Source: Anaerolineae bacterium (GTDB lineage Bacteria; Chloroflexota; Anaerolineae; B4-G1; SLSP01). From it: 7,039 bases of DNA. The number at the start of each line of letters is the position of its first letter. Position 1 is the first letter of the stretch. Positions 1-6,163 of the stretch are shown here, piece by piece. Both the position numbers and the translations under genes were made by a program. The notes under the pieces were generated by a model that did not search any database, was not told the DNA's origin, and worked only from the letters and a program-made list of their open reading frames with translations. The stretch lies in the NCBI GenBank assembly GCA_016928755.1, contig JAFGKB010000080.1, positions 1-7,039 on the forward strand. Reading direction: 5' to 3'.

Positions 1-168
1 GTTAGCTACGATGTCGCTATGGTCAAAGGTCTATCCAATATCTTCTTCGGTGGCGAAGGGCTATTCCTGGCCACAATAAGTGGGCCGGGGAAGATATGGC
101 TACAGAGCATGCCACTCTCGAACTTGGCAGGCAAGTTGGCCAAATACCTCCCGGTATCTAATTCATAA
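1..168 (+). CDS. AIM24 / TIGR00266-family protein, C-terminal fragment
   Basis: The first 55 codons are open in frame 1 and end at TAA 166-168; the 5' part lies before the window. The peptide begins VSYDVAMVKGLSN and continues with a glycine-rich FFGGEGLFLATISGPG segment and WLQSMPLSNLAGKL. This is how the C-terminus of AIM24 (formerly DUF124, TIGR00266) proteins reads: a beta-rich, homotrimeric, tryptophan-RNA-binding-attenuator-like fold. The molecular role of the bacterial members is not established. A strong terminator follows 32 nt downstream, so this gene ends its own transcription unit, and the next gene on the same strand is probably expressed separately or by readthrough. I am confident of the family from the GGEG-LFLATISGPG-W-QS-P pattern, but nothing can be said about the missing N-terminus. 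Confidence 0.85.
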   Translation, partial: VSYDVAMVKGLSNIFFGGEGLFLATISGPGKIWLQSMPLSNLAGKLAKYLPVSNS

Positions 169-200
169 ATCTGTACACATAAACTGCTAGGGCGGTTACG

Positions 201-238
201 CCGGCCTGGGTAGGGCTTTATCTACTCAGGCCGGTTTT
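201..238 (+). terminator. Intrinsic terminator after the AIM24-family gene
   Basis: A 13-bp stem pairs 201-213 (CCGGCCTGGGTAG) with 222-234 (CTACTCAGGCCGG). It contains one G-U wobble, has an 8-nt loop, and is followed at once by TTTT (235-238). The stem is GC-rich at its base. It lies 32 nt after the stop codon of the upstream gene and ends 26 nt before the degV start. This is a typical Rho-independent terminator. Because it sits so close to degV, it could also limit or tune readthrough into that gene. Confidence 0.85.
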
Positions 239-249
239 AATTGAAACTA

Positions 250-258
250 GAGAGAGGA
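250..258 (+). promoter_or_regulatory. Ribosome binding site deciding the degV start
   Basis: The purine run GAGAGAGGA lies 6 nt (all T) upstream of ATG 265. It selects this ATG over the in-frame TTG at 241, which directly abuts the upstream terminator and has no room for its own Shine-Dalgarno sequence. Confidence 0.75.
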
Positions 259-264
259 TTTTTT

Positions 265-1119
265 ATGGTACATATTATTGCCGATACAACTTCCGGGTTA
301 ACCGAAGAATTTGTCAGAGAGCACAATATACCTGTGATACCGCAGGTTATTAATATTGGAGAAGAGTCTTATTTAGAAGGGGTGAATATTGACATCCCCA
401 CCTTTATGCAAAAGATGAAAGCGTCAAAGGTACTCCCCAAAACATCCGCCCCACCCCCTGAATTATTTGTAGAGGTTTTTAAAACGTTGATTCCTACTGG
501 GGAACCCATTATCTGTATTTTGCCCTCGGCTGTGGTAAGTGGAACGGTACGCTCGGCCACTGTAGCCCTCAAAGATTTTCCCGGAGCGGATGTACGGATT
601 ATTGATACCGGTTTCATTTCCGGGCCGGTAAGAACGTTGATTGAACTTGCCGTTGCGTGGTCAGAGGCAGGAGAAAGCGCGGCAAGCATCCAAAGGCGTA
701 TCTATGATATGTTACCCCGCTGCCATCTTTACTTCCTGGTCACAACCTTGAAGTACTTAGCAATGGGTGGGCGTATCGGTGGCGCAGCAGCCTTGATGGG
801 GAGTGTTTTGAAAGTCAAGCCGGTGCTCACTTTCAATAACTCCCGGATAGATGTATGCGAGAAAATCCGCACACAAAAACGCGCTGTCGAAAGACTTAAA
901 TCACTGGTTATGGAACAGATTGCGCAAAATGGAGAAGGCTACCTGAAGGTACTTCATGCCGGGGTTCCAGAACAAGGACAAGCGCTAGCCGATGAATTGG
1001 GCGAAAAACTGGGGATTAGCGATATCCCCATTATGAATGTACCACCAGCCGTCGTTATTCACGGCGGGCCGGGGATTTTAGGGGTGGCATTTTTTGAGAA
1101 AGAGACACCTCTAAGCTAG
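265..1119 (+). CDS. degV: DegV-family fatty-acid-binding protein (FakB-like)
   Basis: This 284-residue protein is the normal length for the DegV family. DegV/FakB proteins bind a fatty acid and present it to the kinase FakA, giving acyl-phosphate for phospholipid synthesis; they act in the cytosol. Family motifs appear in order: IIADTTSGL (4-12), PKTSAPPP (58-65, where most members have T-S-Q-P), VSGTVRSA (91-98), IDTGFISGP (113-121), TLKYLAMGGRIGG (161-173), SVLKVKPVL (180-188), EKIRTQKRA (199-207) and HGGPGILGVAFF (266-277). T60, S92 and H266 fall where, from memory of FakB structures, the fatty-acid carboxylate is held, so binding looks intact. The start is ATG 265, chosen for its ribosome binding site; a TTG eight codons upstream is less likely. 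No fakA lies in the window. The gene is convergent with the carotenoid operon. The lipid bound and the link to the neighbours are unknown. Confidence 0.92.
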   Translation: MVHIIADTTSGLTEEFVREHNIPVIPQVINIGEESYLEGVNIDIPTFMQKMKASKVLPKTSAPPPELFVEVFKTLIPTGEPIICILPSAVVSGTVRSATVALKDFPGADVRIIDTGFISGPVRTLIELAVAWSEAGESAASIQRRIYDMLPRCHLYFLVTTLKYLAMGGRIGGAAALMGSVLKVKPVLTFNNSRIDVCEKIRTQKRAVERLKSLVMEQIAQNGEGYLKVLHAGVPEQGQALADELGEKLGISDIPIMNVPPAVVIHGGPGILGVAFFEKETPLS

Positions 1120-1136
1120 ATGTCTAAACCTTACAC

Positions 1137-1179
1137 AAAAAAAAGCCGTCACTCCAACTCTTGAAAGTTGCAGTGACGG
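1137..1179 (-). terminator. Terminator of the carotenoid operon, probably bidirectional
   Basis: A hairpin pairs 1146-1159 (CCGTCACTCCAACT) with 1166-1179 (AGTTGCAGTGACGG): 8 bp, one C-C mismatch, then 5 bp, with a 6-nt loop. Read on the minus strand it is followed by eight T (complement of A at 1137-1144), a strong Rho-independent terminator beginning 9 nt past the methyltransferase stop. Read on the plus strand it lies 26 nt after the degV stop but is followed only by TCTTACTATT, a weaker tract, so termination of degV is probably less efficient. It serves both convergent units. Confidence 0.85.
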
Positions 1180-1187
1180 TCTTACTA

Positions 1188-2030
1188 TTACTTGCGCGCC
1201 ACAATAACAAATAGGTCCCGTTGTGATTGGTTAAGCTGACCGGTTAGAGATGGATACATATTTATCTCACGAAAGCCAGCCGCAACTAACAACTCATGGT
1301 ACTGCTCATCGGTATAAGCCTGGACACTGGCCGAATATCGTGACACCTCGGAACTCAAGGCATCTATGATAAAGTAACGTTGGATGGCTACCGCCCGTTC
1401 AGCGTTCCAGAGATTTTCCAACAAGCATAAATGGGCTTTATCGAGAAAAACATCGCCCGCAGAGGAATACCATAGAGGGGGAGACTGGCCCAATCTCTGA
1501 ACTGCCGCGAAAGTATGGGGTTCTAATAACAAAAGCCCGCCCGTTTTAAGCGAATCACAGACCTTACACAGGATTTTCAGCGCGTCGGCACATTGGAAAA
1601 CATTAAGTTCCCCATAGATAAACATAGCAAAATCATAGCCGGTACCGTAATGCACCTCACGAATATCCGCTTGTATGTAAGTACATGGTAAATCCTGCTC
1701 TGCAGCCGTGTCCCTGGCATAGGTGATAGCGGCCGGCGCAAAATCTATCCCCATACAAGTATGGCCCAATAGCGCCAAACGATTAGCATACAGACCTGGC
1801 CCACATCCCAAGTCCAGGATGTTGGATTGTCTCTCCGATAGAATATGACGATGTATCCAGGTAACCTGCTGCTCTATTTTCTCTAACCGGCGACTGGCAG
1901 AATCATGCTCCTGGCTTAAGTGTTCCTTAAGCATCCGTTGGCTAAAGCCCGGCTCATTCCAGGGGATCTTCTCCCCCTCGCTCCAAGGAACAGGGATTGC
2001 CACACGTTGAACAATATCCAATAATTTCAC
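1188..2030 (-). CDS. Class I SAM-dependent methyltransferase
   Basis: This 280-residue protein has a central Rossmann methyltransferase domain. Motif I is ILDLGCGPG (71-79), the acidic residue after strand 2 is in GIDFAPAAI (94-102), motif II is near QADIRE (120-125), and LKTGGLLLLEPH (161-172) is the strand-4/5 region. About 60 residues precede motif I, and the last 100 residues (WYSSAGDVFL onward) form a beta-rich cap typical of small-molecule methyltransferases. It therefore transfers methyl from S-adenosylmethionine, but the substrate cannot be read from the sequence. The start is GTG at 2028-2030, preceded by AGGAGA at a 6-nt spacing. It is the last gene of the carotenoid operon, 52 nt after the tocopherol-cyclase-like gene and just before the terminator. 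Position suggests an isoprenoid, quinone or hydroxycarotenoid substrate, but this is inference. There are no membrane segments, so it is probably cytosolic. Confidence 0.88.
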   Translation of the reverse strand: MKLLDIVQRVAIPVPWSEGEKIPWNEPGFSQRMLKEHLSQEHDSASRRLEKIEQQVTWIHRHILSERQSNILDLGCGPGLYANRLALLGHTCMGIDFAPAAITYARDTAAEQDLPCTYIQADIREVHYGTGYDFAMFIYGELNVFQCADALKILCKVCDSLKTGGLLLLEPHTFAAVQRLGQSPPLWYSSAGDVFLDKAHLCLLENLWNAERAVAIQRYFIIDALSSEVSRYSASVQAYTDEQYHELLVAAGFREINMYPSLTGQLNQSQRDLFVIVARK

Positions 2031-2036
2031 AACTTA

Positions 2037-2042
2037 TCTCCT
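2037..2042 (-). promoter_or_regulatory. Ribosome binding site for the GTG-started methyltransferase
   Basis: On the minus strand AGGAGA lies 6 nt before GTG 2030. It supports the non-ATG start and independent initiation of this gene, which has the largest gap (52 nt) in the operon. Confidence 0.7.
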
Positions 2043-2082
2043 AACTCTACTGAAAACTTAAAAAGGTGAGAGAAAGATTTTT

Positions 2083-3087
2083 TCAGTGACCTCCGACTAA
2101 TAGTTTACCAATATCTCCGGCTACTTCAAGGCCGGCATTACGACCCATGCCCGCATAGAGTACTGTGGAGCTTCCCAACTTAGATAAGGAGACCGCAATA
2201 TGGGCATTCAGAGTCTCTGGAACACGAATGCCCATATCCATCAGGCTAGGGCCGAGCAAATCCACAGTCTCAGCCCGCTCTGCGGCGATCTCAAGGCGAT
2301 AGAGTTCATCCTCCAAGACCCAGTGTATCTGCTGCGCTGTAGCTTCAAGATGGACCGTCTTCGCCCCGGTGTATGTCGTGAAGCGATAGAGTATCCCTTG
2401 ATGCAGTAAACCGGCAAAAAAACCTGGAAACGACCGGCCTACCCAGGGCACCCTCGCTATCGAACCCATTAGGCTGGTGCCAGGTATATCGAAGTGGTTG
2501 GTATGTAGCCAAATCCAACCGGAAGGGAAAGATTTCCCCCAGTCTTTTTCAATGTACCCACGCCCACCATCAAAGGTGACCGGGCAACCATCAATATTTA
2601 GTGTACCGAGTAAGCTATGGTCCAGGCTAACAACGCCATGATAACATTCCATACCCGGCACCCATGCATACCACCCCATCACACCGGGGGAAGTCCAGGT
2701 CACCGGCCAGGGCTTCACATCCTCAAAACATACTTGACCCTCAATAGATAATGACTCAGTGTGAATGTCCAATTGTATAAAGTCCGCAGAGAACACATTA
2801 GGGCCAATTTTAACCTCAAAACGGTCGGTGGCGGCTGAGAAATCTGTTAATGGATACCGGACATAGTTCATCCGGCCATATACAGCATCAAATACCTGGA
2901 TAAAAGCATGGGGTTCATCGTGACCAGCCGTGAGAAAGACAGCCGGGATAACCGCATATCTATATTGTCCAGTAGCATCCACTAGCTTAAAGTACCAACC
3001 CTCAAAATAGGGGGAACGCTTTCCGCGCCCCTGATAATGCGCCGGGTGCAGAATTGTGTTTAAACGTTTTAGCATTGTCATCATCAT
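2083..3087 (-). CDS. Tocopherol-cyclase-family protein (lipocalin-like, CrtC-related fold)
   Basis: This 334-residue protein matches the tocopherol cyclase family (plant VTE1, cyanobacterial Slr1737). The N-terminal signature SPYFEGWYFKL is at 25-35, the middle segment MECYHGVVSL at 146-155, and the most characteristic segment, YIEKDWG-SFPSGWIWLHTN, at 178-197. The C-terminal end GRNAGLEVAGD is at 315-325. True family members close the chromanol ring of tocopherols. Many bacterial homologues occur in organisms that make no tocopherol and have unknown substrates. The fold is related to carotenoid 1,2-hydratase CrtC and AttH, which makes the location inside a carotenoid operon suggestive. There is no signal peptide and no clear membrane helix. 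The start has three tandem ATG codons plus a fourth at codon 5; AGGAA at 3092-3096 sits 4 nt before the first and fits the second or third better, so the true start may be one or two codons later. It follows the membrane-protein gene by 12 nt. The family call is firm; the reaction is not known. Confidence 0.85.
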   Translation of the reverse strand: MMMTMLKRLNTILHPAHYQGRGKRSPYFEGWYFKLVDATGQYRYAVIPAVFLTAGHDEPHAFIQVFDAVYGRMNYVRYPLTDFSAATDRFEVKIGPNVFSADFIQLDIHTESLSIEGQVCFEDVKPWPVTWTSPGVMGWYAWVPGMECYHGVVSLDHSLLGTLNIDGCPVTFDGGRGYIEKDWGKSFPSGWIWLHTNHFDIPGTSLMGSIARVPWVGRSFPGFFAGLLHQGILYRFTTYTGAKTVHLEATAQQIHWVLEDELYRLEIAAERAETVDLLGPSLMDMGIRVPETLNAHIAVSLSKLGSSTVLYAGMGRNAGLEVAGDIGKLLVGGH

Positions 3088-3099
3088 CTCATTCCTGGT

Positions 3100-3543
3100 T
3101 TAATCACGAAGTTGCCAAGCATGAAAAAGATCGAAGAAGAAAAGAAAAGCACCTTGTACAACGATTCCAGAACCCGCACCACGCCAGACATCATCGTCAC
3201 GGCCTTTACTCTTCGCTACGAGCAAGCCGCCCCCCACGTATAACACATCCAAACCGGTGTTAACGGAGAGAATGCGGCGCATATTCTTACGCTCACGCTC
3301 TTGGTACTGGGACGTATGGACTTCCACTTTCGCAGCCTGCCGGCCAGCTCTATGCCGGCCAAACAGAGCTAATAAACCATCAATAGCACCCCAACCGGTA
3401 AATTGCCCGCCGATCCCCCGAAAAATGGGAGCACCGGAGAAAAGTAAAATCACCCCGGTCACAATGCTCCCCATAGCCCACTGCCATAAGCGACGGCTAA
3501 GCGTCATCTCAAACTGCCATATATCGGTAACTGGTGTTTTCAT
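3100..3543 (-). CDS. Small four-helix membrane protein of unknown function
   Basis: This 147-residue protein has about four hydrophobic segments: roughly 21-41, 47-62, 91-109 and 122-143. A charged central loop (64-90, rich in R, K, E and H) separates the two pairs. The stretch RRILSVNTGLDVLYVGGGLLV (89-109) and the final GIVVQGAFLFFFDLFHAW segment resemble a family of uncharacterised bacterial membrane proteins (I think a DUF, possibly DUF6992; not verified). The two halves look alike: RGIGGQFTGWGAIDGLLALF (42-61) can be laid against RGAGSGIVVQGAFLFFFDLF (121-140), suggesting a duplicated two-helix unit. The ATG at 3543 is preceded by GGAGAGG. It lies 14 nt after crtY and 12 nt before the tocopherol-cyclase-like gene, so it is co-transcribed. 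It has no catalytic motif that I recognise; a role in the membrane site of carotenoid synthesis is only inferred from position. Confidence 0.8.
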   Translation of the reverse strand: MKTPVTDIWQFEMTLSRRLWQWAMGSIVTGVILLFSGAPIFRGIGGQFTGWGAIDGLLALFGRHRAGRQAAKVEVHTSQYQERERKNMRRILSVNTGLDVLYVGGGLLVAKSKGRDDDVWRGAGSGIVVQGAFLFFFDLFHAWQLRD

Positions 3544-3549
3544 AACTCC

Positions 3550-3556
3550 CCTCTCC
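3550..3556 (-). promoter_or_regulatory. Ribosome binding site of the small membrane protein
   Basis: GGAGAGG on the minus strand lies 6 nt before ATG 3543, inside the 14-nt gap after crtY. It supports ATG 3543 as the start. Confidence 0.7.
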
Positions 3557-3557
3557 G

Positions 3558-4715
3558 TTATATCCGGTGAAGTATATATAGCCTGAATAATGCCCGCATA
3601 AAGGGCCAGGAGGGTACAGAGGTCATAACGAGAACATTATCCCCTATACCGCCCGCCTCATCCAGGAAGCGGAAGATGCACCCGACGGGGTTTCCGCGGA
3701 AGAGATAGGTAAAGATACGCTTACTGAGATCACCCTGACGATAGAGAACTTGTAACAGGATGGAGTCGAAAGCTCGATAACGGCGCGGCGTCTGGGGAAT
3801 GTCAAAAGGATGCCCGTGACGGACTAAAGAATCAACCGCAGCCACCGTGTCCCGCTGAGTACGCAAAAAAGCGTAGCCTGTGGAGGCTTTTACCCGCCCA
3901 CCACGGGTGCCGATATTTAAAATCCGCTTACCTGCCTGGCGGGGGAAAGGTTGGTCAGTCATTGGAATCATGTCTTGCTCGGTGGAGAGGATATGATAGT
4001 CAGTAGCCCCTAATACATCTTGGATATAAACCCGTAAAGCAGCTTCGTAATCATCCTGACTTAAGATATTTGCCGAGAAGAGCGTGTATTCAACTAATCC
4101 CCGGTACTCGGTAAAGGGTAACACGTACATAAACCGCATCGCGCCATTTTGTGGTGTGCGAAAATCAAACATAGTCGGGGAATGAGGATTAAAGACCGGC
4201 TGAGCGGTCTCAATCTCCCATCCCAAAAAATGTTGCTTCAAATTATGATAATGCTTATTATCCACGTTAAGGCTATCTATACGGAAACGACTATCGAAAA
4301 CCCAATCCGCCGTCAACTCCAAGTTACCCACCCGAACTTTGGCCTCGGTACCGTTATCTTCGATGCTATCAACAGAAGCCCTGAGGATTTCAACATTGGG
4401 ACGCTGTGCTAAATCTGCGTGAACGAAGTTATAGAAGTCAATCCCCCGCAACATAGTATAACGGTAGGGAGCCAGGCGATAACACGCGGAGAAGTCATCA
4501 GAGATGAATTGTAGATGCTCCCAGGAACGATAGAGAATATCCTCGTAAGGATGCGGGCCGATAAGCCACGAACACCAGGTCCGGTCATTGGTATCTTTGG
4601 CATCCGGTTCGATAATTAGAATAGAACGATCACGCAAGGGGCTGTGGGTCAAGGCGTAGGCCAAGTTAAGTCCGGCTGAGCCACCCCCGGCAAGGATATA
4701 GTCGTAATGTGTCAT
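3558..4715 (-). CDS. crtY: Lycopene beta-cyclase (CrtY type)
   Basis: This 385-residue flavoprotein closes the two psi ends of lycopene to beta rings, giving beta-carotene via gamma-carotene. The N-terminal dinucleotide-binding site is YILAGGGSAGLNLAYAL (6-22), followed by an acidic strand end (IIEPD, 34-38) and NDRTWCSW (43-50), a signature of CrtY cyclases. QHFLGWEIET (161-170), MFDFR (182-186) and LVEYT (207-211) follow. E209 lies in the position of the FLEET-type catalytic glutamate. IGTRGGRVKASTGYAF (268-283) matches the conserved GG-x-x-K-x-S-T-G-Y motif. Length is normal for the family, and the sequence looks closer to Bacteroidota CrtY than to CruA or CrtL enzymes. ATG 4715 places the FAD motif correctly, but no Shine-Dalgarno sequence precedes it. 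The crtZ stop is 8 nt upstream, so translation is probably coupled. Confidence 0.95.
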   Translation of the reverse strand: MTHYDYILAGGGSAGLNLAYALTHSPLRDRSILIIEPDAKDTNDRTWCSWLIGPHPYEDILYRSWEHLQFISDDFSACYRLAPYRYTMLRGIDFYNFVHADLAQRPNVEILRASVDSIEDNGTEAKVRVGNLELTADWVFDSRFRIDSLNVDNKHYHNLKQHFLGWEIETAQPVFNPHSPTMFDFRTPQNGAMRFMYVLPFTEYRGLVEYTLFSANILSQDDYEAALRVYIQDVLGATDYHILSTEQDMIPMTDQPFPRQAGKRILNIGTRGGRVKASTGYAFLRTQRDTVAAVDSLVRHGHPFDIPQTPRRYRAFDSILLQVLYRQGDLSKRIFTYLFRGNPVGCIFRFLDEAGGIGDNVLVMTSVPSWPFMRALFRLYILHRI

Positions 4716-4723
4716 AGAACTAT

Positions 4724-5173
4724 TTAAAGGTCAGGGTTATCGTATTTCTTAGGCGCATATAAAAAGCCAAAAGATGTGCTATCTTTTTGACCTGGGTGAC
4801 GGTGGTGAATACGATGGGCACGGATGATGCGTTTCTCATAATTGGTCCCAGGTTTATAGCGAATAAAACGCACGCGCTTATGGAACATGATATCGTGGAA
4901 CATAAAATACCCAAAACCGTAAAGCGCCACACCAAATCCGGCAGCAGCAATACGCGGATGACCATTCATAACACCGTGGTAGATCATTATAAATGAGATG
5001 CTGGCGAAGAAGACTGCGAAGAGGTCATTTTTCTGTAGACCACGCCCACTAGGCTGGTGATGGTCTTCATGTAAGACCCACAGAAAGCCATGCATGACGT
5101 ATTTATGTGTAGCCCAAGCCACAAATTCCATAAAAACAGCGGTACCTAAAAAAATCAGAATATTGACTAACAT
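4724..5173 (-). CDS. crtZ: Beta-carotene hydroxylase
   Basis: This 149-residue integral-membrane di-iron hydroxylase adds 3-hydroxyl groups to the beta rings of beta-carotene, giving beta-cryptoxanthin and zeaxanthin. All four histidine boxes of the fatty-acid-hydroxylase-like family are intact: H23-x4-H28, H35-x2-HH38-39, H93-x4-H98 and H120-x2-HH123-124. Hydrophobic segments lie near 3-21, 51-68 and 75-92. The reading frame is open upstream to an ATG at 5215, but that start would overlap crtB and has no ribosome binding site. ATG 5173 is preceded by GGGAGGA and gives the normal CrtZ N-terminus (MLVNILIFLG), so I use it. It lies 19 nt after crtB and 8 nt before crtY. Its substrate is the product of the next gene in the operon. 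The family is clear; zeaxanthin as end product is inferred. Confidence 0.95.
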   Translation of the reverse strand: MLVNILIFLGTAVFMEFVAWATHKYVMHGFLWVLHEDHHQPSGRGLQKNDLFAVFFASISFIMIYHGVMNGHPRIAAAGFGVALYGFGYFMFHDIMFHKRVRFIRYKPGTNYEKRIIRAHRIHHRHPGQKDSTSFGFLYAPKKYDNPDL

Positions 5174-5177
5174 AGTT

Positions 5178-5184
5178 TCCTCCC
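5178..5184 (-). promoter_or_regulatory. Ribosome binding site deciding the crtZ start
   Basis: GGGAGGA on the minus strand lies 4 nt before ATG 5173 and is the best Shine-Dalgarno match in the operon. It rules out the longer in-frame start at 5215, which would lie within the end of crtB. Confidence 0.8.
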
Positions 5185-5192
5185 TGTGAATT

Positions 5193-6161
5193 CTATGCTC
5201 TATAACCAACAACATTTGCCCGCCACCAGATCCCCGGCAGCCGGCGCAACTTAGCCCAATGGGTCAGATGAGCGCGGTGGTACAAGTTATCCATATGGTT
5301 GGTGATAATATCTTCTGTAATAGCTTGGTATAATTCAGCCGCAGCCGCAATAGCAAAACGGCCGTCAGGGTGCAGGTATGCAATCCCCGGCAAAGCTTCA
5401 TTATACAACCGGCGCACACGCTCAATCTGAAACCGCATAAACGTTCGCCACCGGTCACTAACCCGTCCGGCAGCGATATCATCGACACTTAAACCAAAGT
5501 GCTCCAATTCCTCTAAAGGCAGATAGAGGCGGCCCATCGCCCAATCCTCACCCACGTCCCGCAGAATATTAGTAAGTTGTAGGGCTACGCCTAGTTTGAC
5601 CGCATAAGGGATAGCCTCTTCTGGGGATGTGAAACCCACAATATGCATGGCCATCAATCCCACAGTAGAGGCCACGCCATAGCAATACTCGGTAAGCTGA
5701 TCAAAAGTCTCATAACGCTTCTTGGTAATATCACGGCTCACACCATCCAACAACTGTTCGGCATAAACACGTGGGATCCCAAAACGGGCCTGGGCATCAG
5801 ACCAGGCAACTACAACCAAGTCGTCAGAATTTTGGCATCCATAGAGCGACCGCTCGCGCCAGTCTTGCAAGGCGAGCAACGGCTCACCGTCCGTACGGTC
5901 CACCAGATCATCACTAATCCGTGAGAAGGCGTAAAGGGCATGTGCCGCACGGCGCTTTGCTCCTGGCAAAAGCGCTGAAGCGATCTCAAAAGTTTTACTG
6001 TGTTCCTGGATCACTTTATGGCATGCTTCATAAGAGTCCACCAGCATTTCAGGTGAAATTTCCACACACATAGGGTCAGAATAGTTCTCTAAGCCCATGT
6101 ATGCCCAATCAAGAAGCTGCTGTTCCCAGGGGGCGATTATGGTACTTATATTTCCCTCCAT
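5193..6161 (-). CDS. crtB: Phytoene synthase
   Basis: This 322-residue soluble or membrane-associated enzyme condenses two geranylgeranyl diphosphates head to head into 15-cis-phytoene, the committed step of the pathway. HSKTFEIASALLP (54-66) and ALYAFSRISDDLVD (75-88) carry the first aspartate motif, D84-D85-x-x-D88. LTNILRDVGED (196-206) and GRLYLP (210-215) carry the second, D202-x-x-x-D206. Both Mg-diphosphate-binding motifs are therefore complete. About 40 residues precede the usual start of the fold (near SYEACHKVIQEHS, 43-55) and include WEQQLLDWAYMGL. This N-terminal extension is longer than in most CrtB proteins. The ATG lies 2 nt after the crtI stop with no Shine-Dalgarno sequence, so initiation probably depends on ribosomes finishing crtI; internal starts at codons 22, 31 or 39 are possible but also lack one. 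Squalene/dehydrosqualene synthase is less likely, given crtI, crtY and crtZ next door. Confidence 0.95.
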   Translation of the reverse strand: MEGNISTIIAPWEQQLLDWAYMGLENYSDPMCVEISPEMLVDSYEACHKVIQEHSKTFEIASALLPGAKRRAAHALYAFSRISDDLVDRTDGEPLLALQDWRERSLYGCQNSDDLVVVAWSDAQARFGIPRVYAEQLLDGVSRDITKKRYETFDQLTEYCYGVASTVGLMAMHIVGFTSPEEAIPYAVKLGVALQLTNILRDVGEDWAMGRLYLPLEELEHFGLSVDDIAAGRVSDRWRTFMRFQIERVRRLYNEALPGIAYLHPDGRFAIAAAAELYQAITEDIITNHMDNLYHRAHLTHWAKLRRLPGIWWRANVVGYRA

Positions 6162-6163
6162 TT

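Noticed and set aside
120..264. Promoter for degV
   Set aside because: TTGGCA/TTGGCC-like boxes occur near 124-141 but no -10 element sits at a suitable spacing, and the region is taken up by the terminator. No convincing promoter could be named.
2049..2087. Inverted repeat ACTGAAAA / TTTTCAGT between the cyclase-like and methyltransferase genes
   Set aside because: The arms are only 8 bp and A/T-rich, with a 23-nt loop. It is too weak for a terminator and I see no paired T-tract; it may be a processing site but cannot be supported.
3339..3360. Two GCCGGCC copies 8 nt apart
   Set aside because: They lie within the coding sequence of the small membrane protein (arginine/alanine/glycine codons of the central loop) and do not continue as an array.
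3257..3586. Plus-strand open frame of about 109 codons opposite the small membrane protein
   Set aside because: It is antisense to a well-supported gene, has no family resemblance and no ribosome binding site. The same holds for the other short antisense frames inside degV, crtY, crtZ and crtB.
5174..5215. Longer crtZ starting at ATG 5215
   Set aside because: It overlaps crtB, has no ribosome binding site and adds 14 residues not expected in CrtZ. ATG 5173 has a strong site.
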